From: Rhizobium sp. NFR07
GTDB taxonomy: Bacteria > Pseudomonadota > Alphaproteobacteria > Rhizobiales > Rhizobiaceae
Reading direction: 5' to 3'
Assembly (NCBI RefSeq): GCF_900111905.1
Contig: NZ_FOKM01000009.1
Location: 205,696-269,695 of the forward strand
DNA length: 64,000 nt
This document shows positions 26,101 through 34,364 of the stretch, in pieces. How positions within the stretch are numbered: the stretch's first letter is position 1; each line of letters opens with the position of its first letter. The translations under genes were made by a program, and so were the position numbers. The notes under the pieces were generated by a model that worked only from the letters and a program-made list of their open reading frames with translations, searched no databases and was not told where the DNA came from.

Positions 26101-27354
26101 TCATTCTCCCGCAGCCTGGATGGCCGGTCTCGACTGGATGATATCCCGATCCGCGACGGAAAAAGCAAGGCTGAGATGGCCGGTAAACACAAGCGAGCGC
26201 TCGTCGGGCATCACCGAGATATCCGGCATGCCGAGAAGCCGGATCACCTGCGACTGCCTCAGCCCCTCCTCGACACCGGCCCGAAGCAGGTCGAAATGCT
26301 GCGCACCCGGCCCGGTCAGGACCATCGGCATATGCCCGTGGAGACTGAGCAGGCGTGACAGCCCGTTGCCGATCGCGATGCCCGCCTGGCGGAAAGCATG
26401 TTGCGCCCGATGGCCTCCCTGCCGGGCCTGGCCGGCGATCTTTTCGATCTCGCCGAATGGCACGAACTTCGCCGGAATGGTGTTGAGCGGCACGTCGAAG
26501 GCATTACGCAGGATGGCGTAGAACCCGGCATAGGCTTCGACGCAGCCAAGCGCCCCACAGCGACAGAGCGCTCCGTTCGGCACATGCAGCATATGGCCGA
26601 AATTCGGGGCGGAGATCGCCCATCTACCGCCATCACTTCTTTGTGCCACCCCGAGGCCGACGCTGTGGCCGAGCGACAGCGCAGCAAGACTGGTCCTGCC
26701 GTCATCGTCCTTCCTGTCTTCCAGCTCGCACAGGGCGCCGGCCACCAGCAGCGTCTCGTTGCTGAGCAGCACGCGGGTCCCTTCCCAGTCACCCAGTGCT
26801 TCAGCAAAATCGATCGGCTGCGAACCGAGGATCGGCGACCAGACGAGGATCGGCCTCATGGCATCGACCAGCCCCTTGCTGCTGATGGAAATGCAGAGAA
26901 CCCCGTCGCGGGCAATCGACGAACGCCGGATCAACCGGTCCAGCGCCGCCTTGAGTTCGGCAACGAAAGGAGCCGGATCCGCCCGACCGCGAGGCTCGGA
27001 AAACCGGTCGATCAGCGTGCCTCCGTAATCGACCAGGGAATATTCGATCACATCCGACGAGATGATCACCGCGATCACATGGCCGCATCCGCGCCGCTGA
27101 CCAAACAGCACGCGCGGACGCCCTCGCCCACCGGCGGCCTGCTGCTCGACCCTTTCGATGACGCCGTGAGCTTCCAGATCTGCAGTAATGGCCGAAACTG
27201 TCGCGGAGGAAAGCCCGGTTGCGGCCGAGATTTCCGTATGGGCAAGCCGCCCGAGCTTCCTCAGTTGCGACAGAACGAGGCTGCTATTAGCCTGGCGCAC
27301 CAGTTCCGTGCTTGCCTTGCCCGCCTGCCCTCCAACCGCATTCCCGACAATCAA
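26101..27354 (-). CDS. ROK-family transcriptional repressor, likely controls the xylose-type operon
   Basis: A protein of about 417 residues with an N-terminal winged helix (ELVRQANSSLVLSQLRKLGRLAHTEISAATGLSSATVSAI) and a ROK sugar-kinase-like domain. The zinc motif is readable as CRCGALGCVEAY with an upstream His (APNFGHMLH). ROK repressors of this shape (XylR, NagC) bind sugars or sugar phosphates. It is divergent from xylF with a 21-bp inverted repeat in between. The start is unsure: TTG 27354 is my best choice because it precedes the HTH by about 20 residues. Confidence 0.82.
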   Translation of the reverse strand: MIVGNAVGGQAGKASTELVRQANSSLVLSQLRKLGRLAHTEISAATGLSSATVSAITADLEAHGVIERVEQQAAGGRGRPRVLFGQRRGCGHVIAVIISSDVIEYSLVDYGGTLIDRFSEPRGRADPAPFVAELKAALDRLIRRSSIARDGVLCISISSKGLVDAMRPILVWSPILGSQPIDFAEALGDWEGTRVLLSNETLLVAGALCELEDRKDDDGRTSLAALSLGHSVGLGVAQRSDGGRWAISAPNFGHMLHVPNGALCRCGALGCVEAYAGFYAILRNAFDVPLNTIPAKFVPFGEIEKIAGQARQGGHRAQHAFRQAGIAIGNGLSRLLSLHGHMPMVLTGPGAQHFDLLRAGVEEGLRQSQVIRLLGMPDISVMPDERSLVFTGHLSLAFSVADRDIIQSRPAIQAAGE

Positions 27355-27418
27355 CCGCCGCGTCCCAAATCCTGCCGCACAACTGCCGATTGACAGCCTT
27401 TCGGATTCCTGACATCTA

Positions 27419-27439
27419 TTTTCTCGACTGTCGAGAAAA
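27419..27439. promoter_or_regulatory. Inverted repeat, likely ROK repressor operator
   Basis: TTTTCTCGA-CTG-TCGAGAAAA is a perfect 9+3+9 palindrome in the divergent region between the ROK gene and xylF. A partial second copy (TTTCGACAGTTTTT) follows at about 27456-27469. Its position and symmetry fit an operator controlling both genes. Confidence 0.6.
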
Positions 27440-27537
27440 AAGCTGGAGGAGCTTCTTTCGACAGTTTTTGGCGGAGGGGGAGCTTGGGGGCCAAGCCAGG
27501 ACGCCGGGCCCATCCGCGGGTCACTCGGGAGGATAGA

Positions 27538-28578
27538 ATGAACTCGTTTCTGAAGCTGATGGCCGGCGCGGCCATCTTCGTTTCCATGCATGGCGCCGTG
27601 CAGGCGCAGCAGGCCGTCGTCGGCGTGTCCTGGTCGAATTTCCAGGAAGAGCGCTGGAAGACCGACGAGGCCGCGATCAAGAAAGCGCTCGAAGCAGCCG
27701 GCGCCAAATACATTTCCGCCGACGCCCAGTCGTCCGCATCCAAGCAACTCACCGATGTCGAAGCGCTGATCTCGCAGGGCGCGACCGCGCTCATCGTGCT
27801 GGCGCAGGACAGTGATGCCATCGGTCCGGCCATCGAAAAAGCCTCGGCCGAGGGCATCCCGGTCGTCGGCTATGACCGCCTGATCGAGAACCCCGATGCC
27901 TTCTATATCACCTTCGACAACAAGGAAGTCGGCCGCATGCAGGCCGAGGGCGTGTTCAAGGTGAAACCCGAGGGTAATTACGTATTCATCAAGGGCAATT
28001 CGGCCGATCCGAACGCCGACTTCCTGTTCTCCGGCCAGATGGAAGTGCTCAAAGGTGCCATCGACAGCGGCAAGATCAAGAATGTGGGCGAGGCCTATAC
28101 GGACGGCTGGAAGCCGGAAAACGCCCAGAAGAACATGGAGCAGTTCCTCACCAAGAACGACAACAAGGTCGACGCGGTGGTCGCCTCCAATGACGGCACT
28201 GCCGGCGGCGCGATCGCGGCACTGGATGCGCAGGGTCTTGCCGGGTCCGTTCCCGTCTCAGGCCAGGATGCCGACAAGGCGGCATTGAACCGCGTCGCGC
28301 TCGGCACCCAGACCGTCTCCGTCTGGAAGGACTCCAGAGAACTCGGCAAGACGGCCGCCGAAATCGCCCTGGAACTGGCATCCGGCAAGAAGATGACCGA
28401 GATCAAGGGCGTGCAGGTGTTCGAGGGCGGGCCGAAGAAGCAGAAGATGCAGTCCGTCTTTCTCAAGCCGCAGCCGATCACCAAGGACAACCTGAACCTC
28501 GTCATCGATGCCGGCTGGATCACCAAGGCGGAAGCCTGCCAGGGCGTGAAAGCCGGAACGGTGGCGGCCTGCAAGTAG
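27538..28578 (+). CDS. xylF: D-xylose-type ABC transporter substrate-binding protein
   Basis: A 346-residue periplasmic protein with a signal peptide (MNSFLKLMAGAAIF to QA, about 23 residues) and the type I periplasmic-binding fold. The motifs VVGVSWSNFQEERWKTDE, VLAQDSDAIGPAIEKA, IPVVGYDRLI and SNDGTAGGAIAAL match XylF-type xylose-binding proteins. It delivers pentose to the downstream permease and ATPase. ATG 27538 follows GAGGATAG. The next gene is 253 bp away with a repeat element in between. Confidence 0.9.
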   Translation: MNSFLKLMAGAAIFVSMHGAVQAQQAVVGVSWSNFQEERWKTDEAAIKKALEAAGAKYISADAQSSASKQLTDVEALISQGATALIVLAQDSDAIGPAIEKASAEGIPVVGYDRLIENPDAFYITFDNKEVGRMQAEGVFKVKPEGNYVFIKGNSADPNADFLFSGQMEVLKGAIDSGKIKNVGEAYTDGWKPENAQKNMEQFLTKNDNKVDAVVASNDGTAGGAIAALDAQGLAGSVPVSGQDADKAALNRVALGTQTVSVWKDSRELGKTAAEIALELASGKKMTEIKGVQVFEGGPKKQKMQSVFLKPQPITKDNLNLVIDAGWITKAEACQGVKAGTVAACK

Positions 28579-28614
28579 CGAAGGTCGGAGGGGCATATCG
28601 GGGGCGTTGAGTTT

Positions 28615-28760
28615 TCATCAAGGCCCCTCCCCAACCCTCCCCACAAGGGGGAGGGCTTAACCTGGTCGCGCCGCCGCATTCCTCGATTGAGGCAGGTGGG
28701 TGCCGCAAATTTTCTCCCCCCTTGTGGGGGAGATGGCCGGCAGGCCAGAGGGGGACTTTC
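28615..28760. repeat. Intergenic palindromic repeat element of the rhizobial mosaic type
   Basis: Two GC-rich hairpins point toward each other: CCCTCCCC/GGGGAGGG (28635-28655) and TCTCCCCC/GGGGGAGA (28713-28733), the latter followed by ATGGCCGGCAGGCCAGAGGGG. This layout is typical of short palindromic mosaic repeats scattered in Rhizobiales genomes. It sits inside the xyl operon, between xylF and xylH, where it could alter transcript stability. Confidence 0.7.
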
Positions 28761-28831
28761 TTTCGACGAACAGGCCAGCACGGCACGGCCGATCCTGACT
28801 GGACGAAAAATTCGATGAGGAACGGCAGGAC

Positions 28832-30187
28832 ATGGCCGACATGACGCAACCCACGACACCGCCACCCCATACTTCGACAGGCACATCGGCATCGACGAGC
28901 ACGCCGACAACGAGAGCGTCAGACGGCAACCTCGTCACCCGCTTCTTCCGCGCCACCGAGATCGATACCCGACTGCTCGGCATGGTCGGCGCGTTGCTGA
29001 TCATCTGGATCGGCTTTCATATCCTGACAGGAGGCCTGTTCCTGACGCCGCGGAACCTGTGGTTCCTGTCGGTGCAGACCGCCTCCGTGGCGGTCATGGC
29101 GACCGGCATGGTGCTGGTCATCGTCACCCGCAATATCGACCTCTCGGTCGGCTCGATCCTCGGTTTCACCGGCATGATCATGGGCGTACTTCAGGCGCAG
29201 CTCCTGCCCGCCTGGCTCGGCTTCGATCACCCCGCGACATGGATCCTGGCGCTTGCCGGCGGCGTCATCGTCGGCGGGCTGATCGGCACGCTGCACGGCG
29301 TCATCATCGCGTTTCTGAACGTCCCCTCCTTCATCGTCACCCTCGGTGGCCTGCTCGTCTGGCGCGGTGCCACCTGGTATGTCACCAGCGGCCAGACGGT
29401 CGCCCCTATGGATGCCAATTTCCGCCTGATGGGCGGCGGCACGGAAGGCTCGATCGGCGCGACCTGGAGCTGGGTCGTCGGCGTCATCGCCTGCCTTGCC
29501 ATCATCGCCGCGATCATCAATGCGCGCCATCAGCGCAAGCGCTTCCACTTTCCCCGCCGGCCGCTCTGGGCCGAATATGTGCTGGCGGCACTCGGCTGCG
29601 CCATCGTGCTCGGCGTCGTCTCAATCGCCAACCACTATTACTGGCCGGTCAACATCGCCCGCCGTTACGCCGAGGCAAATGGCATCGCCTGGCCGGAGAC
29701 CGGCCTTCTGATCCCCCATGGGATCGCAATCCCGGTGCTGATCGCCGTCGGCGTCGGTATCGTCATGACCTTCATCGCCACGCGCCTGCGCTTCGGCCGT
29801 TATGTCTTCGCCATCGGCGGTAACCCGGAAGCGGCCGAGCTTGCCGGCATCAAGACCCGCTGGGTGACGGTCAAGATCTTCATGCTGATGGGCGTGCTCT
29901 GCGCCATCGCGGCGGCAATCTCGACCGCCCGCCTCAACGCCGCAACCAATGCGCAAGGGGAACTCGACGAGCTCTACACGATCGCCGCGGCCGTGATCGG
30001 CGGCACGTCGCTGTCGGGCGGCATCGGCACGATCGCCGGCGCCATGCTCGGCGCGCTTCTCATGCAATCGCTGCAATCCGGCATGGTGCTGCTCGGCATC
30101 GACACCCCCTTCCAGCGCGTCGTCGTCGGCATGGTGCTCGTCATCGCCGTCTGGCTCGACACCGTCTATCGCGCCAGAGCCAAGTGA
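28832..30187 (+). CDS. xylH: D-xylose-type ABC transporter permease
   Basis: A 451-residue membrane protein with a long Thr/Ser-rich cytoplasmic start and about ten hydrophobic helices. The segments ITRNIDLSVGSILGFTGMIMG, GTLHGVIIAFLNVPSFIVTLGGLLVWRG, FAIGGNPEAAELAGIKT and the late GGTSLSGGIGTIAGAMLGAL identify the ribose/xylose permease family. The central loop with NHYYWPVNIARRYAEANGIAWPETG makes it longer than E. coli XylH (393 residues). It precedes the ATPase gene by 17 bp. Confidence 0.9.
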   Translation: MADMTQPTTPPPHTSTGTSASTSTPTTRASDGNLVTRFFRATEIDTRLLGMVGALLIIWIGFHILTGGLFLTPRNLWFLSVQTASVAVMATGMVLVIVTRNIDLSVGSILGFTGMIMGVLQAQLLPAWLGFDHPATWILALAGGVIVGGLIGTLHGVIIAFLNVPSFIVTLGGLLVWRGATWYVTSGQTVAPMDANFRLMGGGTEGSIGATWSWVVGVIACLAIIAAIINARHQRKRFHFPRRPLWAEYVLAALGCAIVLGVVSIANHYYWPVNIARRYAEANGIAWPETGLLIPHGIAIPVLIAVGVGIVMTFIATRLRFGRYVFAIGGNPEAAELAGIKTRWVTVKIFMLMGVLCAIAAAISTARLNAATNAQGELDELYTIAAAVIGGTSLSGGIGTIAGAMLGALLMQSLQSGMVLLGIDTPFQRVVVGMVLVIAVWLDTVYRARAK

Positions 30188-30204
30188 TCAGGGAGAACGG
30201 CAAG

Positions 30205-31023
30205 ATGACGGACATTCCGAACACGACACAGGCGCCTTCTGCCACCCATCCTCACCCGCTGGTGGAGATGAAGAATATCTCGATTTCCTTCGGCGGTATC
30301 CACGCCGTGGACGACGCCTCGGTCGATCTCTATCCCGGCGAGGTCGTCGCCCTCCTCGGCCATAACGGTGCGGGCAAGTCGACGCTGATCAAGGTCCTGT
30401 CCGGCGCCTACAGGCGCGACGAAGGCGACATCCTGATCAACGGCGAACCGGCCGAGATCCGCAATCCGCGCGACGCCAAGAAATTCGGCATCGAGACGAT
30501 CTACCAGACGCTCGCCGTGGCCGACAATGTCGATGCCGCCGCCAACCTCTATCTCGGCCGCGAGCTGCGCACCAAATGGGGCACGCTCGACGACGTTGCG
30601 ATGGAGGCCAGTACCCGTGAGGTGATGGGCCGCCTCAACCCGAATTTCCGTCGCTTCAAGGAGCCGGTAAAGGCGCTCTCCGGCGGCCAGCGGCAGTCGG
30701 TGGCGATCGCCCGCGCCATCCTGTTCGACGCCCGTATCCTGATCATGGACGAACCGACGGCGGCCCTCGGCCCGCAGGAAACGGCCCAGGTCGGCGACCT
30801 GATCAAGCAGCTGAAACGCGAGGGCATCGGCATCTTCCTGATCAGCCACGACATCCACGATGTCTTCGATCTGGCCGACCGCGTCTTCGTGATGAAGAAC
30901 GGCAAGGTGGTGGGCCATGCCCGCACCGGAGACGTCACAAAGGACGAGGTGCTCGGCATGATCATCCTCGGCAAGGTGCCGCCGGGCGCGGTACCCGGCC
31001 CCGGTGCGATGAAGGTGGCGTGA
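30205..31023 (+). CDS. Sugar ABC transporter ATP-binding protein, single-domain XylG type
   Basis: A 272-residue ATPase with Walker A GHNGAGKST, signature LSGGQRQS, Walker B ILIMDEPTAALG and the switch His in ISHDIHD. It has a single nucleotide-binding domain, whereas classical XylG and RbsA carry two in tandem, so a homodimer must energise XylH. Short sugar ATPases of this kind are common in Rhizobiales. ATG 30205 follows AGGGAG; the gene is last in the xyl operon. Confidence 0.88.
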   Translation: MTDIPNTTQAPSATHPHPLVEMKNISISFGGIHAVDDASVDLYPGEVVALLGHNGAGKSTLIKVLSGAYRRDEGDILINGEPAEIRNPRDAKKFGIETIYQTLAVADNVDAAANLYLGRELRTKWGTLDDVAMEASTREVMGRLNPNFRRFKEPVKALSGGQRQSVAIARAILFDARILIMDEPTAALGPQETAQVGDLIKQLKREGIGIFLISHDIHDVFDLADRVFVMKNGKVVGHARTGDVTKDEVLGMIILGKVPPGAVPGPGAMKVA

Positions 31024-31029
31024 CAGGCA

Positions 31030-31060
31030 GATCGGCGACGAAAGATTTCCGCCGCCGATC
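31030..31060. terminator. Possible weak hairpin after the xyl operon
   Basis: GATCGGCG (31030-31037) can pair with CGCCGATC (31053-31060) across a 15-base loop, 6 bp after the last xyl stop. There is no T tract, so termination here is uncertain. Confidence 0.35.
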
Positions 31061-31141
31061 AACGTATGGGCATTGATGCCGGTCACGACCTGGGTTAAGA
31101 ACCTGCCATCGGATACCGGCGAGTCATCGCCGGCACGGTTA

Positions 31142-31218
31142 GCACCCGTAGCTCAGCTGGATAGAGTGTTGGATTCCGATTCCAAAGGTCACAGGTTCGA
31201 ATCCTGTCGGGTGCGCCA
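31142..31218 (+). tRNA. tRNA-Arg (anticodon CCG)
   Basis: A 77-base cloverleaf with acceptor stem GCACCCG/CGGGTGC, D-arm GCTCAGCTGGATAGAGT, anticodon stem TTGGA/TCCAA with loop TTCCGAT (anticodon CCG, reading CGG), T-arm ACAGGTTCGAATCCTGT, discriminator G and an encoded CCA. No integrase or attachment-site duplication is seen beside it. Confidence 0.95.
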
Positions 31219-31228
31219 TTTTCTCTGA

Positions 31229-31242
31229 GAGCTTCGAAGCTC
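31229..31242. terminator. Short palindrome after the tRNA
   Basis: GAGCTTCGAAGCTC is a perfect 14-bp palindrome 10 bp past the tRNA. It may end the tRNA transcript, although no long T run follows. Confidence 0.35.
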
Positions 31243-31280
31243 ATTCCTCCGTTTCTTGACCGTCACGTGCGCCAATCGCC

Positions 31281-32156
31281 TCACGGCTGGCCGCTGCCGC
31301 CCGCCGCGCCGTAGACCTGCCCCGTCGAGAAGCTCGCGCCGTTGTCGGCGAGCTGGACGTAGATCGAGGCGAGCTCGGCCGGCTGGCCGGGGCGGCCGAG
31401 CGGGGTCTTTCCACCAAACTGCTGGAGCTTTTCCATCGTCGCGCCGCCAGCCACCTGCAACGGCGTCCAGACCGGGCCGGGCGCGACGCCGTTGACGCGG
31501 ATGCCCTTCGGGCCGAGCTGCTTTGCCATGGACTTGGTGAAGCTCATGCCGGCCGCCTTGGTGATCGCATAGTCGACGAGGTCTTCGGATGGATCATAGG
31601 CCTGCTCGGAAGTCGTCTGGATGATCGACGATCCCGGCTGCAGATGTTTGAGCGCAGCCCTGGTCAGCCAGAACATGGCGTAGATATTGGTCTTCATCGT
31701 CGCGTCGAAGGCATCCGACGTGATGTCGGAAAGCGACGCCGCCTGCTGCTGGCGGCCGGCATTGTTGACGAGGATATCGAGACCGCCGAGGGCCTTCACG
31801 GCGTCTTCGACAAGCTTTTCGCAGAACGCCTCGTCGCGAAGATCGCCTGGAAGCGCGATCCCCTTTCGGCCCTCCTTCTCGATCAGTTCGATGACCTCCC
31901 TGGCGTCCGGCTCCTCGTCCGGCAGGTAGTTGATCGCGACGTCGGCGCCTTCCCGCGCGTAGGCGATTGCCGCCGCACGCCCCATCCCGGAATCGCCGCC
32001 GGTGATCAATGCCTTGCGGCCGGCCAGACGACCGGAACCCTTGTAGGACGCTTCGCCGTGATCAGGCTTCGGGTTCATTTGCCCCGCAAGTCCCGGAAAC
32101 GGCTGCGACTGCTTTTCGAATTCCGGCTTGGGATATTTGCTGATGGGGTTTTCCAC
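31281..32156 (-). CDS. SDR-family oxidoreductase of the stress-induced YghA/YhdF type
   Basis: A 291-residue short-chain dehydrogenase with a ~45-residue N-terminal extension (SKYPKPEFEKQSQPFPG) typical of the general-stress subgroup. The cofactor motif is TGGDSGMGRA (residues 52-61), followed by NNAG, and the catalytic triad is Ser183, Tyr196, Lys200. The start is GTG 32156 with AAGGAG 8 bases upstream. A GGAAC-N17-GTT motif 44 bp upstream marks it as a likely member of the RpoE2/EcfG general stress regulon, as does its neighbour the PRC-barrel gene. Confidence 0.9.
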   Translation of the reverse strand: MENPISKYPKPEFEKQSQPFPGLAGQMNPKPDHGEASYKGSGRLAGRKALITGGDSGMGRAAAIAYAREGADVAINYLPDEEPDAREVIELIEKEGRKGIALPGDLRDEAFCEKLVEDAVKALGGLDILVNNAGRQQQAASLSDITSDAFDATMKTNIYAMFWLTRAALKHLQPGSSIIQTTSEQAYDPSEDLVDYAITKAAGMSFTKSMAKQLGPKGIRVNGVAPGPVWTPLQVAGGATMEKLQQFGGKTPLGRPGQPAELASIYVQLADNGASFSTGQVYGAAGGSGQP

Positions 32157-32199
32157 GGGAGGCGCTCCTTCATAACAATGCGTATGCGAGTAAGAAGGG

Positions 32200-32224
32200 A
32201 ACCGATCACACCGGCGTCTGTTCC
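32200..32224 (-). promoter_or_regulatory. RpoE2/EcfG-type stress promoter of the SDR gene
   Basis: On the minus strand GGAAC (32224-32220), 17 bases, then GTT (32202-32200) matches the alphaproteobacterial general stress promoter. The expected start lies about 35 bases before the SDR start codon. The extended site GGAAC-N17-GTTCC (32198-32224) is symmetric, so the plus strand also fits. Confidence 0.7.
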
Positions 32225-32281
32225 GCAGACTTTTCTGCCTTCTTGATGATCATGAAGTGCGAAGGGACGGCACAAAGAGAA

Positions 32282-32304
32282 GAGGCCCCGCATAGCGAGG
32301 CCTC
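32282..32304 (-). terminator. Hairpin after the PRC-barrel gene
   Basis: On the minus strand GAGGCC/GGCCTC with an 11-base loop, followed by TTCTCTTTG, lies 23 bp past the PRC-barrel stop. It is a modest intrinsic terminator. Confidence 0.45.
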
Positions 32305-32326
32305 GATCCCTTGATCCTTATGGCGA

Positions 32327-32722
32327 TCACATCCGGGTGGGCGGGATGCCATAATAATCGTCGACCCGTCGATCGTTCGCACGATACCAGGAATCGTCGT
32401 CCAGATCGGCATAGCGCGGAGCGCCGCTGATCTGGTCCTTGGTCAGATCGATCCGGTAGCCATCCAGGCCTTCGTCATAGGCCAGTTTTTCCCAAGGCAG
32501 CGGATAGTAGTCGTCACCGATACCCAGGAAGCCACCGAAGCTGAGGACAGCGTAGGAAACTCGACCGCCGCGCTTTTCCAGAAGGATGCGCTGGATCGAG
32601 CCGATACGCTTGCCATCGGCACCGTAGACCTTCGTGCCTTCGACCTTGTCGCTTGCGATCAATGAAGTGGTATCCTTGACGTAAGGATCCTGACCGGTGA
32701 TGCGATTTTCGTGATTCAGCAT
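32327..32722 (-). CDS. PRC-barrel domain protein
   Basis: A 131-residue soluble protein with one PRC-barrel domain, residues ~20-95: LIASDKVEGTKVYGADGKRIGSIQ, then GRVSYAVLSFGGFLGIGDDYYPLPWEKL, followed by an acidic Tyr/Asp-rich tail. PRC-barrel proteins with this pattern accompany stress responses in rhizobia, but their function is unknown. GAGGAGG before ATG 32722 gives a firm start. A GGAAC-N17-GTT promoter upstream links it to the general stress regulon along with the next gene. Confidence 0.9.
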   Translation of the reverse strand: MLNHENRITGQDPYVKDTTSLIASDKVEGTKVYGADGKRIGSIQRILLEKRGGRVSYAVLSFGGFLGIGDDYYPLPWEKLAYDEGLDGYRIDLTKDQISGAPRYADLDDDSWYRANDRRVDDYYGIPPTRM

Positions 32723-32759
32723 AAATGCCTCCTCTTTTTGGTTTCAGGTACGCGGAAGG

Positions 32760-32784
32760 AACAGCTGTGTCGGCGATCTGTTCC
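32760..32784 (-). promoter_or_regulatory. RpoE2/EcfG-type stress promoter of the PRC-barrel gene
   Basis: On the minus strand GGAAC (32784-32780), 17 bases, GTT (32762-32760), about 38 bp before the start codon. As at the SDR gene, the full site GGAAC-N17-GTTCC (32758-32784) is an inverted repeat, so each strand carries a matching motif. Confidence 0.72.
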
Positions 32785-32865
32785 GAAAAAAAATCCTCAG
32801 CCTTTCAATTGCGGCAGGCCTCACCCGCAAACCGCATCGCGATGCAAACGGATGAGCAAGCTCCA

Positions 32866-33483
32866 TCACATCGGCGGGACGACGCCGTTGGTGCCGACGA
32901 CGACGCGAGAGCTGGAGATCGAGCCATCCGAGGCCTTTTCGGAGGGGATAAAGACGGTTGCTCCGCTCTTCAGGTCGGCCACTTCAGCCGGGGCGAAGGT
33001 CACGACCGGCGTGCCCTCGGGGATCGAGATCTTCTTTTCCCCGCCCTTGTAGGTCACGGTCAGCGTATGACCGTCGACGGACTTGACGGCATTGGCGACG
33101 GTCGCATTGGTCATCGAGCTGTTCGGCTTCAGATCCCAGGCATAGCTACCCTCGCCGGTGCCTTTCATGGCGGCCGGGAAGATCAGCACTTCGAGCGCAC
33201 CGTTGCCGCCATCGGCAGTCGGCAGCGACGCAATGCCGACGAAATCGCCTTCCTTGATGTCGTTGACGGAAGCCTTGGCGACGCTGGAGATCTTCCAGCC
33301 ATCCTTGAGCATGATCTTGGCATCGGTCCCTTCGCGCGTCTTCACGGAAAGGGTCGAACCGTCCAGGCTTTCGACCGTGCCACGAACGCGGATCTGGTCG
33401 GCGGCATGGGCGGAGAAACCGAACGTGACGGCAATCAAAGCGCCGGCGAGCAGCGAGAAGCCGGTCTTGGAAATGGAAGACAT
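32866..33483 (-). CDS. Secreted protein with two OB-like repeats, unknown function
   Basis: A 205-residue protein with a signal peptide (MSSISKTGFSLLAGALIAV to AHA). The mature part has two related beta-rich units: RVRGTVESLDGSTLSVKTREGTDAKIML, and later NAVKSVDGHTLTVTYKGGEKKISIPEG, reminiscent of DUF5666-type OB folds that could bind metal or oxidised cofactor. It lies 104 bp downstream of the molybdopterin oxidoreductase gene on the same strand and may be the last gene of the SigF-type operon. AAGGAAA precedes ATG 33483. A specific function is not known. Confidence 0.8.
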   Translation of the reverse strand: MSSISKTGFSLLAGALIAVTFGFSAHAADQIRVRGTVESLDGSTLSVKTREGTDAKIMLKDGWKISSVAKASVNDIKEGDFVGIASLPTADGGNGALEVLIFPAAMKGTGEGSYAWDLKPNSSMTNATVANAVKSVDGHTLTVTYKGGEKKISIPEGTPVVTFAPAEVADLKSGATVFIPSEKASDGSISSSRVVVGTNGVVPPM

Positions 33484-33587
33484 CTGCTTTTCCTTTTGAA
33501 TATCCCGAAGTCTCAACGGCCGAAGGATGCGGGATGAAATCCGTCAGCCTTTTCAGGGCAGAGGCAAGAAGACCCTGCCCGTTGAAC

Positions 33588-34364
33588 TCAGATCCCGGCG
33601 TACCATTCGTAGCCGCGGTCTTCCCAGAAGCCGCCATTGCCGCCGTAGAGGGTCGAAAGGTCGGAGACCGCTTCGATGCGCATCAGGTATTTGGCCTGCT
33701 TGTAGCCGAGCTGCCGCTCGACCCGCAGCCTGAGCGGAGCGCCATGGGCGACTTCCAGATCATGGCCGTTCATCGAATGGGCGAGAATGGTCTGCGGATG
33801 GAAGGCATCGACGAGGTCGATGCTCTCATAATACCAGCCGCTGCCATCGAGCGTCTTTTCGTATTCGTCGGCGCAGTGGAAGACGATATAGCGTGCCTCG
33901 GGCTTGAGGCCGACCTGATTGAGCAGGGCACCAAGCGGCACGCCGCTCCACTGCCCGATGGCGCTCCAGCCCTCGACACAGTCATGCCGCGTGATCTGGG
34001 TGCGCGCGGGCATCGCCTTCAGTGCGGCGAGCGAAAGTTTCGCCGGGCGCTCGACGAGCCCGCCGACCTCCAGCTGCCATGTCGAAAACTGCCGGCTGAG
34101 CAGGTCCTGGTACTGCGCGCCGTCGGGCATGCTCGTGCCGTTGGCACGGAAGCTCGGCGAGATGTCAGCCAGACTGTATTCGCGCGCAAGCGTGTCGTCG
34201 CCGATCAGAGCGCGCTGCGTCTTCATCGTCAGGCCCTCGGCGATCTTGAGGATCGACTGGACCTTCGGGCTTTCGACCAGCGCATCGCAGCCGGAAAGAC
34301 CGAGCGTCGAGGCGGTGAGCGTCGAGCCGATCAGGAACCGGCGACGGGTGATGATGCGGCTCAT
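33588..34364 (-). CDS. Tat-exported YedY/MsrP-like molybdopterin oxidoreductase
   Basis: A 258-residue protein with a twin-arginine signal (ITRRRFLIGS) and a sulfite-oxidase-type molybdopterin domain. The Mo-ligating cysteine is Cys129 in RHDCVEGWSAIGQW, with later HGAPLRLRVERQLGYK, the pterin-binding region. LSGC at residues 23-26 also fits a lipobox, so it may be a Tat lipoprotein. In E. coli and Azospira relatives reduce oxidised methionine in the periplasm. It overlaps the cytochrome gene by 4 bp (ATGA), the expected electron donor. Confidence 0.88.
   Translation of the reverse strand: MSRIITRRRFLIGSTLTASTLGLSGCDALVESPKVQSILKIAEGLTMKTQRALIGDDTLAREYSLADISPSFRANGTSMPDGAQYQDLLSRQFSTWQLEVGGLVERPAKLSLAALKAMPARTQITRHDCVEGWSAIGQWSGVPLGALLNQVGLKPEARYIVFHCADEYEKTLDGSGWYYESIDLVDAFHPQTILAHSMNGHDLEVAHGAPLRLRVERQLGYKQAKYLMRIEAVSDLSTLYGGNGGFWEDRGYEWYAGI

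Noticed and set aside
31142..31218. tRNA-Arg as a possible integration site of a mobile island
   Set aside because: No integrase, no direct repeat of the tRNA 3' end and no change in gene character on either side.
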